From contig LR134495.1 of NCBI GenBank assembly GCA_900638155.1, positions 2,232,001 to 2,296,000 of the forward strand: a stretch of 64,000 bases of DNA, written 5' to 3'. Source of the stretch: Mannheimia haemolytica (GTDB lineage: Bacteria > Pseudomonadota > Gammaproteobacteria > Enterobacterales > Pasteurellaceae). Position numbers and translations under genes: made by a program. Below the pieces are notes generated by a model. The model saw only the letters and a list, made by a program, of their open reading frames with translations. It searched no databases and was not told the origin of the DNA. Of this stretch, positions 18,894 to 27,210 are shown piece by piece. Position 1 is the stretch's first letter; every line of letters begins with the position of its first letter.

Positions 18894-19406
18894 ATGACAA
18901 AACTAACCGAATTTCTAAGCCCTGAAAATGTTCGCCAAGGTGTACTGATTTCAAGTAAAAAACGAGCGTTAGAACTCGTGGGTAAAATCGTGGCTGAATC
19001 AATCAACCAAACCGAACAGCAATCTGAAGCACTCTGCCCTATTGAATGCTTTGGCAATTTATTTAAACGTGAAAAGTTAGGCACAACCGGCTTAAATCAA
19101 GGCATTGCACTTCCTCATGCAAAATTGCCCGCTTGCGGTGATATTGAGCTGACTAAACCGATTGCGGTCTTTTTACAGCTGGAAGAAGCGATTGACTACG
19201 AAGCCCAAGACAACAAAGAAGTGGATTTAATTTATGCAATGATGTTTCCGGAAAATAGCTGCGAACAGTATAAAAGTTGCCTACCTGCAATTGCACAGAA
19301 ACTTACCGATAAATCGTTATTAAAACAGCTCCGAGCAGCTGAATCCGCAGAAGATATTTGGCAAATTTTGGTGTATGCTGATAATCACCTAAAAGATGAA
19401 GAATAA
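18894..19406 (+). CDS. ptsN: Nitrogen PTS enzyme IIA (PtsN)
   Basis: This EIIA domain protein of the regulatory nitrogen phosphotransferase system has 170 aa (E. coli 163). The phosphorylated His is in GIALPHAKLP at about residue 75. It regulates K+ transport and other targets by protein contact instead of transporting sugar. It sits between lptB and rapZ as in the enterobacterial rpoN operon, but without rpoN, hpf and, as far as seen, npr. The ribosome site is weak (GATGAAA), and translation may depend on the preceding hairpin region. Confidence 0.93.
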   Translation: MTKLTEFLSPENVRQGVLISSKKRALELVGKIVAESINQTEQQSEALCPIECFGNLFKREKLGTTGLNQGIALPHAKLPACGDIELTKPIAVFLQLEEAIDYEAQDNKEVDLIYAMMFPENSCEQYKSCLPAIAQKLTDKSLLKQLRAAESAEDIWQILVYADNHLKDEE

Positions 19407-19418
19407 TACTGAGGAAAT

Positions 19419-20282
19419 ATGGAATTAATCATTATAAGCGGACGCTCAGGCTCTGGTAAATCGGTAGCATTAAGAGCATTAGAAGATGCAGGTTATTACT
19501 GCGTGGATAATATCCCTTTACCTTTAATTCCAACCTTAACCTACTACCTTACTCAAGAAAATCGTTCGGCAGTCATCAGCTTAGATATTCGTAATTTACC
19601 GAATACGCCTAATGCGATTGAAGAATTGCTTACCCAGCTTGAGCCTTTAAATGCTAAGCTGATTTTTTTAGATTGCGAACGCAATACCTTAATTCGCCGT
19701 TATAGCGATTCCCGCCGAATCCACCCGCTTTCCACTCAAGATGATCTCTCGTTGGAAGGAGCATTGGATCTGGAGCAAAAATTGCTTGAGCCTTTGGTGC
19801 AAAATGCAAACTATATTATTGATACCAGCCACCTTTCTTCGCACGAATTAGCGGAAAATCTTCGCCAAATACTGCAAGGCTCAACCGAAAAAGAACTTAA
19901 AATTATTTTCCAATCGTTCGGTTTTAAATACGGCTTACCTGCCGATTCCGATTACGTTTTTGATGTTCGCTTTTTACCGAACCCACATTGGAATCCGGAG
20001 CTTCGCCCAATGACAGGCTTAGAGCAACCGGTGATTGATTTCTTAGAACGCCAAACCGAAGTGCATAATTTTATTTACCAAACCCGCAATTATTTAGAAA
20101 TGTGGCTGCCGATGTTGGAACAAAATAACCGTAGCTACCTGACTATTGCGATTGGTTGCACTGGTGGAAAACATCGTTCCGTATTTATTGCCGAGCAACT
20201 GGCAAAATATTTCCAAGCAAAAGGCAAAAATGTGCAAGTTCGGCATAAAAGTTTGGAAAAACACCATAAAAAAACATCTTAA
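19419..20282 (+). CDS. rapZ: RNase adapter protein RapZ
   Basis: This P-loop protein in enterobacteria binds the small RNA GlmZ and guides RNase E, controlling GlmS and cell-wall precursor supply. It has 287 aa (E. coli 284). Walker A is [16 protein letters not shown] at the N-terminus, and the C-terminal domain has the family segment [12 protein letters not shown]. The C-terminus is basic ([10 protein letters not shown]), as needed for RNA binding. GAGG lies 8 bases before the ATG, and the gene is 12 nt after ptsN, so they are cotranscribed. Whether a GlmZ-like RNA exists in this organism cannot be seen from the window. Confidence 0.94.
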   Translation: MELIIISGRSGSGKSVALRALEDAGYYCVDNIPLPLIPTLTYYLTQENRSAVISLDIRNLPNTPNAIEELLTQLEPLNAKLIFLDCERNTLIRRYSDSRRIHPLSTQDDLSLEGALDLEQKLLEPLVQNANYIIDTSHLSSHELAENLRQILQGSTEKELKIIFQSFGFKYGLPADSDYVFDVRFLPNPHWNPELRPMTGLEQPVIDFLERQTEVHNFIYQTRNYLEMWLPMLEQNNRSYLTIAIGCTGGKHRSVFIAEQLAKYFQAKGKNVQVRHKSLEKHHKKTS

Positions 20283-20286
20283 ATAA

Positions 20287-20354
20287 GTAGGGGCTGGTCC
20301 TGTGCCAGCCCTCATTTCAACTATTTTAGGGCGGGCACAGGGCACCGCCCCTAC
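20287..20354. repeat. 68-bp imperfect palindromic repeat element
   Basis: The left arm (20287-20312) begins GTAGGGGCTGGTCCTGTGCC and the right arm (20328-20354) ends GCACCGCCCCTAC; the right arm's complement reads GTAGGGGCGGTGCCCTGTGC. The arms match over nearly all of 26-27 bases, separated by a 15-base AT-rich loop. The element is much more GC-rich than its surroundings, lies 4 nt after rapZ and 10 nt before the next start codon. It resembles REP/MITE-type dispersed palindromes. Confidence 0.75.
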
Positions 20355-20364
20355 ATTTGATTTT

Positions 20365-21549
20365 ATGAAATCCGCAGATATTGTTATTGTTGGCGGCGGT
20401 ATGGTTGGGCTGGCACTTGCCGGATTGCTCAAAGATGCCGACTGCCAAATTAAAATTATTGAGAAAACCACGCCTAAATTTGATGCTGATGCCATTTATC
20501 ATCGAGTAAGTGCTATTAATGCCTCAAGCCAAAAAATACTGGAACAGATTGGTGCTTTTCAACACATTCCGGCTCAACGCCTTTCTCCTTACACCGAAAT
20601 GAAAGTGTGGGAAAAAGACAGCTTTGCCAATATCCATTTTGATAATAATGATAATGAAATCAAGCAATTAGGACTTTCACAACTTGGCTTTATTTTGGAA
20701 AATGCGGTGATTCAACACGCATTGTGGCAACAGGTTTCTCAACAAGCTAATGTAGAATATATTATCGCCTCCCCCCAAACTCTGGGCGTGAGCGAAAACG
20801 GGGCATTTTTAACCTTAGATAACGGCGAAATGCTGTCTGCTAAATTGGTTGTCGGGGCAGACGGTGCAAATTCGTGGGTGCGTAACCAGATGAAAATGCC
20901 GCTTACCAGTAAAGATTATCAACATACCGCCTTAGTCTGTAATGTCAAAACAACCGAAAAGCACGGCAAAACCGCTCGTCAAATCTTTGCTGAAGATAGC
21001 ATTTTAGCTTTTCTGCCAATGGCAGATGAGCATCTCTGCTCGATTGTTTGGTCGCTGCCACCAAACAAAGCCAATGAATTAAAAAATACAAGCGAAGCCG
21101 AATTTAATAAAGCCTTAACCATTGCGTTCGATAATCAGCTTGGCTTATGTGAAGTGCAAAGTTTGCGTGAAATTTACCCGCTTGCAGCACGCTTCTGCCG
21201 TGACTTTGCCCAACCTCGTATTGCGTTGATTGGCGATGCAGCTCACACCATTCACCCATTGGCAGGGCTGGGTGTCAATTTAGGCTTTGCCGATGCGAGA
21301 ACGCTAGCGAACGAAATCCAAAAACAATTGGCAAACAACCAAGATATTGGCGAATATCGCCATTTACGCCAATTTGAACGTGAACGCAAAACCGAAGCAA
21401 TAAAATTACTTGCAGTAATGGAAGGCTTAAAACAGCTTTTTAACGGTAACCACCCAGTAAAAAAATTACTAAGAGGTATTGGGTTAAGTATGACTAACCA
21501 ACTCCCTTTAGTCAAAAAACAATTCATTCAGCAAGCTATTTACTTATAA
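20365..21549 (+). CDS. FAD-dependent ubiquinone-biosynthesis-type hydroxylase (UbiH/UbiF/UbiI/VisC family)
   Basis: This flavoprotein monooxygenase of 394 aa is expected to hydroxylate the aromatic ring of a ubiquinone precursor. The N-terminal dinucleotide fold is IVIVGGGMVGLALA (~6-19). The central VVGADGANSWVR carries the DG motif. The second FAD motif is LIGDAAHTIHPLAGLG near residue 290. These are the three signatures of the UbiH/COQ6 family. The branch (UbiH, UbiI or UbiF) cannot be decided by eye. The ATG at 20365 is chosen because upstream in-frame codons lie within the palindromic element. No good Shine-Dalgarno is visible, so translation may be weak or influenced by the palindrome. 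Confidence 0.85.
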   Translation: MKSADIVIVGGGMVGLALAGLLKDADCQIKIIEKTTPKFDADAIYHRVSAINASSQKILEQIGAFQHIPAQRLSPYTEMKVWEKDSFANIHFDNNDNEIKQLGLSQLGFILENAVIQHALWQQVSQQANVEYIIASPQTLGVSENGAFLTLDNGEMLSAKLVVGADGANSWVRNQMKMPLTSKDYQHTALVCNVKTTEKHGKTARQIFAEDSILAFLPMADEHLCSIVWSLPPNKANELKNTSEAEFNKALTIAFDNQLGLCEVQSLREIYPLAARFCRDFAQPRIALIGDAAHTIHPLAGLGVNLGFADARTLANEIQKQLANNQDIGEYRHLRQFERERKTEAIKLLAVMEGLKQLFNGNHPVKKLLRGIGLSMTNQLPLVKKQFIQQAIYL

Positions 21550-21680
21550 AATGTAAATTTTATCGAAATAGCGTAAAGATGAACGATTTTATGAACTAAT
21601 ACAGAGATTACTTGTCTATTTATTGGTACAATAACCAGCCTTTATTGGCTTTTATTTTTATATTCTTGAGGAATTTTTTA

Positions 21681-22265
21681 ATGAACAAATTGACAAAAAT
21701 CAGTGCAACCGTTTTAGTCGCATTATTCTTAGCAGCTTGTGATAAACCAGCAGAAAAAGCACCGGCGACAGAACCTGCAAAAACAACTGAAGCTGCACCA
21801 GCTACAACAACTCCTGCTGCAGAAGCAGCTAAACCTGCTGAAACAACTGTAGCCGCTCCAAGCGAAGCTGCAAAAGCAGATTACCAAAAATTAGTTGATT
21901 GGAATACGGCACAAGAAAGCACAATGGCAACAGCACAAGCAGAACTACAAAAGAAATTAGCTACACAAGATCCTAAACAAATTCAAGAAGGATTAAGTGC
22001 ATTTAATAAAAAAGTAGAAGAAACTGTAAAAAGCTTAGATGCGATTGAAGTATCTGATGCACAAATCAAAACATTTAAAGAAAAAACAAAATCAGTTTTA
22101 ACACTTTCAAGTGAAGTGATTTCTGAACAAGTAAAAACGATCTCTACACCAAATGACCAAGCAGCATTACAAGCCGTACAACAAAAAGCTCAGTCTTTAA
22201 TCGAAGCTGGTAATGAGTTACAAAAATTAAACGTAGAATTACAGCAAAGATTCTCAGCTAAATAA
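21681..22265 (+). CDS. Putative lipoprotein A of a tandem paralogous pair
   Basis: A 194-aa protein with a lipoprotein signal: MNKLTKISATVLVALFLAAC, with Cys at residue 20 as the acylation site. A low-complexity Ala/Pro/Thr/Glu linker follows (about 25-70). A predicted helical domain begins with DYQKLVDWNTAQE and includes FKEKTKSVLTLSSEVISEQV. GAGG precedes the ATG at 21681. No catalytic motif is seen. The residue after Cys is Asp (CDK), which in enterobacteria is the inner-membrane retention signal, but Pasteurellaceae rules may differ. The downstream gene encodes a clear paralogue. Both have strong terminators of their own. Function unknown. Confidence 0.85.
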   Translation: MNKLTKISATVLVALFLAACDKPAEKAPATEPAKTTEAAPATTTPAAEAAKPAETTVAAPSEAAKADYQKLVDWNTAQESTMATAQAELQKKLATQDPKQIQEGLSAFNKKVEETVKSLDAIEVSDAQIKTFKEKTKSVLTLSSEVISEQVKTISTPNDQAALQAVQQKAQSLIEAGNELQKLNVELQQRFSAK

Positions 22266-22280
22266 TTTACCATTCAATGA

Positions 22281-22307
22281 AAAGCTAGAGTATTTTGCTC
22301 TAGCTTT
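22281..22307 (+). terminator. Terminator after lipoprotein A
   Basis: AAAGCTAGAG (22281-22290) and CTCTAGCTTT (22298-22307) with a 7-base loop and a run of T to 22312. A classical strong intrinsic terminator, ending only 20 bases before the next start codon. Confidence 0.9.
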
Positions 22308-22331
22308 TTTTTGCAATTACTAAGGATTACT

Positions 22332-22958
22332 ATGAACACGCTCGCTAAAATTAGCCTATCTGCATTATTTACCCTTTTTTTAACCGCTTGTGAACAACCT
22401 AATTCTACCAAAACACAGAGCTTAGCAGAATCGCCAGTTCAAGTGAAAGAAGACCCAAAAGAAGAGGTTAAACCTGCTGATACCGGCGCTCAAGATTATA
22501 AAATGTTGCGGGAATGGCAAGATACTCAAGAAAAGGCCCTAAATGATGCAATTCAAGCTGCAACAGACAACCTTACTGATAAACAAAAAGCCGATTCTGC
22601 CTTAATGCAAGAAACCGTTAATAATGCATTATTGGCTCAAATTGATCATATTAAGGTAAGTGCTGAAACCCTGAATATTCAAAATAATGAAGTGAGAGCA
22701 CTAAAAGACAAAACCTTAGAAGTGCTAACGTTAGGCGCCCAGATGATCGTAGAAGGTGCTAAAATGGAGAAAAATCCTACACCGGAAGCACATAAAGCAT
22801 TTGGCGAGTTACAAACAAAATTGAATCAATTAGCTGAAGAAGGGCAACAGTTAGAAAATATATTAAGAGCTAAATATGATCCAGCTCCAGCTCCAGCTCC
22901 AGCTCCAGCTCCAGCTCCAGCTCCAGCTCCAGCTCCAGCTCCAGCTCCACAGCAATAA
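22332..22958 (+). CDS. Putative lipoprotein B with C-terminal Pro-Ala repeat
   Basis: A 208-aa lipoprotein with signal MNTLAKISLSALFTLFLTAC and acyl Cys at about residue 20. It is homologous to the preceding product: DYKMLREWQDTQEKAL aligns with DYQKLVDWNTAQESTM, and VRALKDKTLEVLTLGAQMI with IKTFKEKTKSVLTLSSEVI. It differs in ending with eleven Pro-Ala dipeptides and PQQ, encoded by a CCAGCT hexamer array. Proline-alanine tails in envelope proteins often act as rigid spacers that cross peptidoglycan or mediate contacts. The start at 22332 follows TAAGGA. A T-rich terminator stands between the two genes, so this one needs its own promoter or read-through. Function unknown. Confidence 0.85.
   Translation: MNTLAKISLSALFTLFLTACEQPNSTKTQSLAESPVQVKEDPKEEVKPADTGAQDYKMLREWQDTQEKALNDAIQAATDNLTDKQKADSALMQETVNNALLAQIDHIKVSAETLNIQNNEVRALKDKTLEVLTLGAQMIVEGAKMEKNPTPEAHKAFGELQTKLNQLAEEGQQLENILRAKYDPAPAPAPAPAPAPAPAPAPAPAPQQ
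22881..22946 (+). repeat. Hexanucleotide tandem array (CCAGCT) x 11
   Basis: Eleven perfect, uninterrupted copies inside the lipoprotein B gene, followed by CCACAG. Gain or loss of units keeps the frame and changes the length of the Pro-Ala tail. Confidence 0.95.
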
Positions 22959-22974
22959 TATATCGCTTATAGTA

Positions 22975-23003
22975 AAAAACCAGTTCCTTAGGAACTGGTT
23001 TTT
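22975..23003. terminator. Bidirectional terminator, lipoprotein B / ftsX
   Basis: The 13-bp arms AAAAACCAGTTCC (22975-22987) and GGAACTGGTTTTT (22991-23003) have a 3-base loop and A/T tails on both sides, between convergent genes. Confidence 0.9.
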
Positions 23004-23038
23004 ATCTGCAATTATTTCTCTAAAAACAACAGCTTGTA

Positions 23039-23974
23039 TTAGCCTCTACTACCAATACGGAAAATATTTCGCATTGTCGCAATTTTTGCCGACAGCCAGC
23101 CGATAAACACACAAAGCACTACTAAGAAAAAGGCTTCGCTGAAATCCAGCCCATTCAGTTCAAATTGTACGGTAAACATATCAGTCACATATTTCACTAC
23201 ACCGGTGAAATAGCTAATCGTTACCGCACTAAACAGCACGGCTAACAGGCTGCCAAATAAGCCGTAAATCATACCGGTGTATAAAAACGGACGTGCAATA
23301 AAGTGATCAGTTGCCCCTAAAATTTGTTGAACTTCAATCGCAGCTTTGCTATTGGCAACATCAGTTCGCACACTGTTTCCAATCACTAAGAATACCGCTA
23401 ACAGCATTAATAGCGTACAAACCACCGCAATACGGGCAATCAGCCAAGTTAAAGCAGTTAATTTTTCTAGCCAGCCGTTATCTAAACGGACTTCCTGCAC
23501 CCCTTTAATTTGTTGCAAACCGTTGCGTAATTCCACCATCGCTTCAGCATTATTAAAATTCGCTTTGGGCTTGATAGTTACCACCGCCGGCAAAGGGTTT
23601 TCATCTAAAATATCCAATGCTTCGCCAAAGCCCGACCAAGAACGGAATTCATCTAAACTTTGCTGGCGGGAAATATAGTTAAATGACTCAATTTTATCCG
23701 CCTCAAAAGCACGAATACGATCAACGACGGTATTTACATCGTGTTCTGCCAAATTTTTGTGCAGATAAACGGTTAATTGTGGCTCAGGATAAAATTGTGT
23801 TGCTGCCTCGTGGGTATTTTTCCAAAGTAAGTAACTCACGGTTGGAATCGTAAGCGAAACAGCAATCACCAGCACCGTCAGAAATGTGCCGAGCTTGCGT
23901 TGCATTAAATCTTGCCAAACCGCTCTTAAAGAGTAGTTGGTTTGAGCACCTAATTTACTAAATGAACGAATCAT
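23039..23974 (-). CDS. ftsX: Cell division protein FtsX
   Basis: This is the membrane subunit of the FtsEX complex, which activates peptidoglycan hydrolases at the septum. It has 311 aa. A cytoplasmic N-tail and first helix (~30-50) are followed by a periplasmic loop (~55-175), three more helices and a short cytoplasmic end. Segments ALDILDENPLPAVVTIKP and VQEVRLDNGWLEKL match FtsX. AAGGAAA precedes the start. The gene follows ftsE by 9 nt and is last in ftsY-ftsE-ftsX, the same order as in E. coli. Confidence 0.95.
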   Translation of the reverse strand: MIRSFSKLGAQTNYSLRAVWQDLMQRKLGTFLTVLVIAVSLTIPTVSYLLWKNTHEAATQFYPEPQLTVYLHKNLAEHDVNTVVDRIRAFEADKIESFNYISRQQSLDEFRSWSGFGEALDILDENPLPAVVTIKPKANFNNAEAMVELRNGLQQIKGVQEVRLDNGWLEKLTALTWLIARIAVVCTLLMLLAVFLVIGNSVRTDVANSKAAIEVQQILGATDHFIARPFLYTGMIYGLFGSLLAVLFSAVTISYFTGVVKYVTDMFTVQFELNGLDFSEAFFLVVLCVFIGWLSAKIATMRNIFRIGSRG

Positions 23975-23983
23975 AATATTTCC

Positions 23984-24637
23984 TTAAAATTTAAGATGCC
24001 CTTGCTCTAGCACTAAACACGGCTTTGGACGCTTTGAAATAATATTGGTATCGTGGGTGGCAATTAGCACCGTTGTGCCGGCTTGATTAAATTCCTCAAA
24101 TAAACGGAAAATTTCAAACGAGAGCTTTTCATCTAAGTTTCCGGTTGGCTCATCGGCTAATAACAGCGTTGGGCGATGAACAATGGCTCTGGCAATATCG
24201 ACACGTTGTTGCTCACCGCCGGAAAGGTGCAACGGCAGATAGTTCGCTTTATCTGCCAAGCCAACACGCTCAAGGGCAATGCGGGCTTCACGCTCCACAA
24301 TCGCTTGGTTCATTCCCAAAATAATCAATGGTAATGCGACATTATCCAAAATGGTTCGGTCGGTTAATAAACGATAATCTTGATGCACCATTCCGATTTG
24401 GCGGCGTAAAAACGGCAATTCGTGGTGAGCAAGCCGGGTAATATCGTGCCCGTTAAACAAAATTTGCCCGCCATTGGCACGCTCAATCCCCATAATTAAT
24501 TTTAATAGCGTGCTTTTCCCCGCACCGGAATGCCCGGTAATATATGCCATTCCACCGGCAGGTAGGTGGAAATCAATGCCCTGTAAGGCTGGCTTTCCGC
24601 CCTTATAAACCTTGTTCACATTAGTGAATTTAATCAT
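23984..24637 (-). CDS. ftsE: Cell division ATP-binding protein FtsE
   Basis: This ABC ATPase partners FtsX. It has 217 aa (E. coli 222). Walker A is GHSGAGKSTLLKL, the signature LSGGEQQRVDIARAI and Walker B LLLADEPTGNLDE. The ATG at 24637 begins MIKFTNVNKVYKGGK, the normal FtsE start. The frame continues upstream only because it overlaps ftsY. The start overlaps the ftsY stop region by 8 nt, indicating translational coupling. Confidence 0.96.
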   Translation of the reverse strand: MIKFTNVNKVYKGGKPALQGIDFHLPAGGMAYITGHSGAGKSTLLKLIMGIERANGGQILFNGHDITRLAHHELPFLRRQIGMVHQDYRLLTDRTILDNVALPLIILGMNQAIVEREARIALERVGLADKANYLPLHLSGGEQQRVDIARAIVHRPTLLLADEPTGNLDEKLSFEIFRLFEEFNQAGTTVLIATHDTNIISKRPKPCLVLEQGHLKF

Positions 24638-26126
24638 TCTGTTCGTCCTCGTGGCTAAATAAGGCTTCAATAAATTCTTCTGCATTAAACGGACGCAGAT
24701 CTTCAATTTTCTCGCCCACCCCAATAAATCGGATCGGAATATTGAATTGATCGGCAATCGCAAAAATCATGCCACCTTTTGCCGTGCCGTCTAATTTGGT
24801 TAAAGTGATACCGGTTAAACCTACTGCCTCATTAAACAATTTTGCTTGGCTGATTGCATTTTGTCCGGTGCCGGCATCAAGCGTAAGCATAATTTCGTGC
24901 GGTGCGGTTTCATCATATTTTTTCATTACCCGCACAATTTTCTTCAACTCGTCCATCAGGTTATTTTTGTTTTGCAAACGCCCTGCGGTATCAGCTATTA
25001 GCACATCAATCCCTTTTGCCGCAGCAGATTGCATCGCATCAAAAATCACCGAGGCGGAATCCGAACCGGTACTTTGTGCCACCACCGGAATGTTATTTCG
25101 CTCCCCCCAAACTTGAAGTTGTTCCACAGCTGCGGCTCGGAAGGTATCACCCGCCGCTAACATTACCGATTTGCCTTCTTGTTGGAATTTACGGGCAAGT
25201 TTACCAATAGTGGTGGTTTTACCCACGCCATTCACACCAACCATTAAAATGACATACGGTTTTTTCGCTTCCAACACTAACGGTTGAGCCACCGGTTTTA
25301 GCACTTCGCCCAGTTCCACTTTCAACTGTTGATACAACAAATCTGCATCTTTTAATTGTTGCTTGGTAGCATGTTGCGTTAAATTGTTGATGATTTTTTG
25401 TGTGGTCGGCATACCTAAATCCGCCACAAGCAACTGCTCTTCCAGCTCTTCAAATAACTCATCATCAATTTTCTTGCCACGGAAGAAATTACGGAAGCCC
25501 GAACCAATATTCTGCTTGGTTTTAATCAAGCCTTGAATTAAACGACTGAAGAAACCGCCTTGACTCGGTTTTTCTTGATATTCATCTTGGATAGTAGATT
25601 CTTCAACTGTGTCTTGAACATTATTTACTAATTCAGTTTCAGCAACTTCTTCAGCCACAGCCTCTTCGACTTGATAAGTAACTTGCTCTTGTTCGTTGAG
25701 ATCTAACTGCTCAGTTGCAATATTTTGAAGATTTTCGACCGCTTGTTCGCCTTTTTGTTCTTCAAATGTTTGTTCGATTTTATCTTCAACATCATCAAAG
25801 AACGCTTTCGCCTCTTCAACTTTTTCTTCAACAAACTCTTTAAAATCTTCGATTTTTTGTTCAATGGTATCTTCTACTTGCTCGGCAAATTGCTCAATTT
25901 TTTCTTCTTTTTCCTCAAAATAGTCTTCTAGCTGATCTGCCTTTTCTTCAATTTTATCTTCCAGATCGTTTAATTTTTCAGAAAACGACTTCTCAGTTTC
26001 CGGTTCAACAATAACAGGCTGTTCCGGTTGAATACTCTCTTGTTCTTGTTGAATCTCTTTCTGTTCAGCTTCTTCTTTCTTACCAAATCCAAGCCAAGAC
26101 CAAAACCCTTTTTTCTTCTCTGACAT
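24630..26126 (-). CDS. ftsY: Signal recognition particle receptor FtsY
   Basis: This SRP receptor GTPase docks ribosomes making membrane proteins at the Sec translocon. It has 498 aa (E. coli 497). The first ~190 residues form the acidic A domain, here strongly Glu/Gln-rich with heptad-like EEKEEKIEQFAEQVEDTIEQ repeats that may form a long coiled coil. The NG GTPase domain follows, with G1 GVNGVGKTTTIGKLA, the DTAGR motif, TKLDGTAKGG and the C-terminal GVGEKIEDLRPF. An uptake sequence at 25737 is embedded in the A-domain coding region. Head of the ftsYEX operon, divergent from rsmD. Confidence 0.97.
   Translation of the reverse strand: MSEKKKGFWSWLGFGKKEEAEQKEIQQEQESIQPEQPVIVEPETEKSFSEKLNDLEDKIEEKADQLEDYFEEKEEKIEQFAEQVEDTIEQKIEDFKEFVEEKVEEAKAFFDDVEDKIEQTFEEQKGEQAVENLQNIATEQLDLNEQEQVTYQVEEAVAEEVAETELVNNVQDTVEESTIQDEYQEKPSQGGFFSRLIQGLIKTKQNIGSGFRNFFRGKKIDDELFEELEEQLLVADLGMPTTQKIINNLTQHATKQQLKDADLLYQQLKVELGEVLKPVAQPLVLEAKKPYVILMVGVNGVGKTTTIGKLARKFQQEGKSVMLAAGDTFRAAAVEQLQVWGERNNIPVVAQSTGSDSASVIFDAMQSAAAKGIDVLIADTAGRLQNKNNLMDELKKIVRVMKKYDETAPHEIMLTLDAGTGQNAISQAKLFNEAVGLTGITLTKLDGTAKGGMIFAIADQFNIPIRFIGVGEKIEDLRPFNAEEFIEALFSHEDEQND
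25737..25746 (-). repeat. Apl-type DNA uptake sequence within ftsY
   Basis: GACCGCTTGT within the coding region of the FtsY acidic domain, read as ACAAGCGGTC on the coding strand. Confidence 0.75.
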
Positions 26127-26204
26127 ATTTTTCTCTCATTTCTCGTAAAAATAGACTAAACTTACATAGTCTATCAAAAAATCCCTTATTTTCCTTTAGT
26201 GAGT

Positions 26205-26795
26205 ATGAAAAAAAATCGAAATTCCCCCCAATCTGTTCAGCAAATGGGCGAAGTACGGGTTATCGCCGGACTGTGGAGAGGCAGAAAATTACCTGTACTA
26301 AATGCCGAGGGGCTTCGCCCGACAACCGATAGAGTAAAAGAAACGCTGTTTAACTGGTTAATGCACGACATTGCTCACTCACGCTGTCTTGATTGCTTTG
26401 CAGGCAGTGGCTCTCTGGGCATTGAAGCCCTTTCCCGCCAAGCACAAGCGGTCGTTTTTTTGGAAAAATTTGCAAATGCTGCCAACCAGTTAAAGAAAAA
26501 TCTCCAAGCATTAAAATCCGAACAAGGTAGCGTTATCCACACCGACACCCTCGCCTATTTAGCACAAAAAAATAGCGCTGAGCCGTTTGACATCGTATTT
26601 ATCGATCCGCCTTTTCATCAAGGGTTTGTACCTCAAGTGCTAAACTTACTGGCAGAAAATAACTGGCTTGCCCCAAATGCAATTTTGTATGTAGAAACCG
26701 AAAAAAATCACGCTCCGTTAAATTTACCTGAAAGCTGGCAGATTTTAAAAGAGAAAAATGCCGGAATGGTGACAAGCCGTCTCATTCAAACATAA
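26205..26795 (+). CDS. rsmD: 16S rRNA (guanine966-N2)-methyltransferase RsmD
   Basis: This SAM-dependent methyltransferase acts on G966 of 16S rRNA. It has 196 aa (E. coli 198). The N-terminal VRVIAGLWRGRKLPV and LRPTTDRVKETLFNWL are typical. The SAM loop is CLDCFAGSGSLGIEALSR, and the catalytic motif FIDPPFH lies around residue 133. The ATG at 26205 is preferred over a GTG at 26199. It is divergent from ftsY, as in many gammaproteobacteria. It carries a full extended uptake sequence at 26444. Confidence 0.94.
   Translation: MKKNRNSPQSVQQMGEVRVIAGLWRGRKLPVLNAEGLRPTTDRVKETLFNWLMHDIAHSRCLDCFAGSGSLGIEALSRQAQAVVFLEKFANAANQLKKNLQALKSEQGSVIHTDTLAYLAQKNSAEPFDIVFIDPPFHQGFVPQVLNLLAENNWLAPNAILYVETEKNHAPLNLPESWQILKEKNAGMVTSRLIQT
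26444..26453 (+). repeat. Extended Apl-type uptake sequence within rsmD
   Basis: ACAAGCGGTC followed by the AT-rich extension GTTTTTTTGGAAAAATTTGC, one of the best matches in the window to the extended Apl-type pattern. Confidence 0.85.
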
Positions 26796-26877
26796 TCTTT
26801 TGTGTTTTATAACTAAAACTCATAAAATAAAATTTATCTATCTAACACTTTTTTAACAATCTGAGTAGAATCACAAT

Positions 26878-27189
26878 ATGAAAAAATTAACCCCTGATGA
26901 AGCCATTGATATTGCCTACGATATTTTCTTAGAAATGGCAGGCGAAAATTTAGATCCTGCCGATATTTTACTGTTCAACCTCCAATTTGAAGAGCGTGGT
27001 GCAGTGGAAATGGTTGAAACTTCCGAAGACTGGGATCAAGAAATCGGCACTTTAATTGACCCTGATGCCTTTGCTGAAGTTTGGGTTGGCTTAGTCAATG
27101 AACAAGATGAGATGGACGATGTATTCGCCCGTTTCTTAATTTCGCACGATGAAGAAAACCGTGAATATCACGTTGTTTGGAAAGAATAA
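26878..27189 (+). CDS. yciU: Acidic dsDNA-mimic protein, YciU/HI1450 family
   Basis: A small, very acidic cytoplasmic protein of 103 aa. Segments [20 protein letters not shown] and [20 protein letters not shown] are nearly identical to my memory of H. influenzae HI1450, whose NMR structure shows a surface of carboxylates resembling DNA and which was reported to contact the HU protein. A role as a DNA mimic competing for basic DNA-binding proteins is inferred from that family. The ribosome site is modest (GAGTAG). The gene is 22 nt before a flavin reductase gene, so the two may be cotranscribed. Confidence 0.92.
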   Translation: MKKLTPDEAIDIAYDIFLEMAGENLDPADILLFNLQFEERGAVEMVETSEDWDQEIGTLIDPDAFAEVWVGLVNEQDEMDDVFARFLISHDEENREYHVVWKE

Positions 27190-27210
27190 GAAAAATAAAA
27201 AGGAGAAAAA

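Noticed and set aside
22876..23106. Open frame rich in Leu-Gln repeats overlapping the CCAGCT array
   Set aside because: It is the shifted reading of the hexanucleotide repeat; it lacks a ribosome site and runs through a strong terminator.
24638..24763. N-terminal extension of ftsE upstream of 24637
   Set aside because: The extra codons only reflect overlap with the ftsY 3' end; FtsE proteins start at MIKFTNV and length then matches the family.
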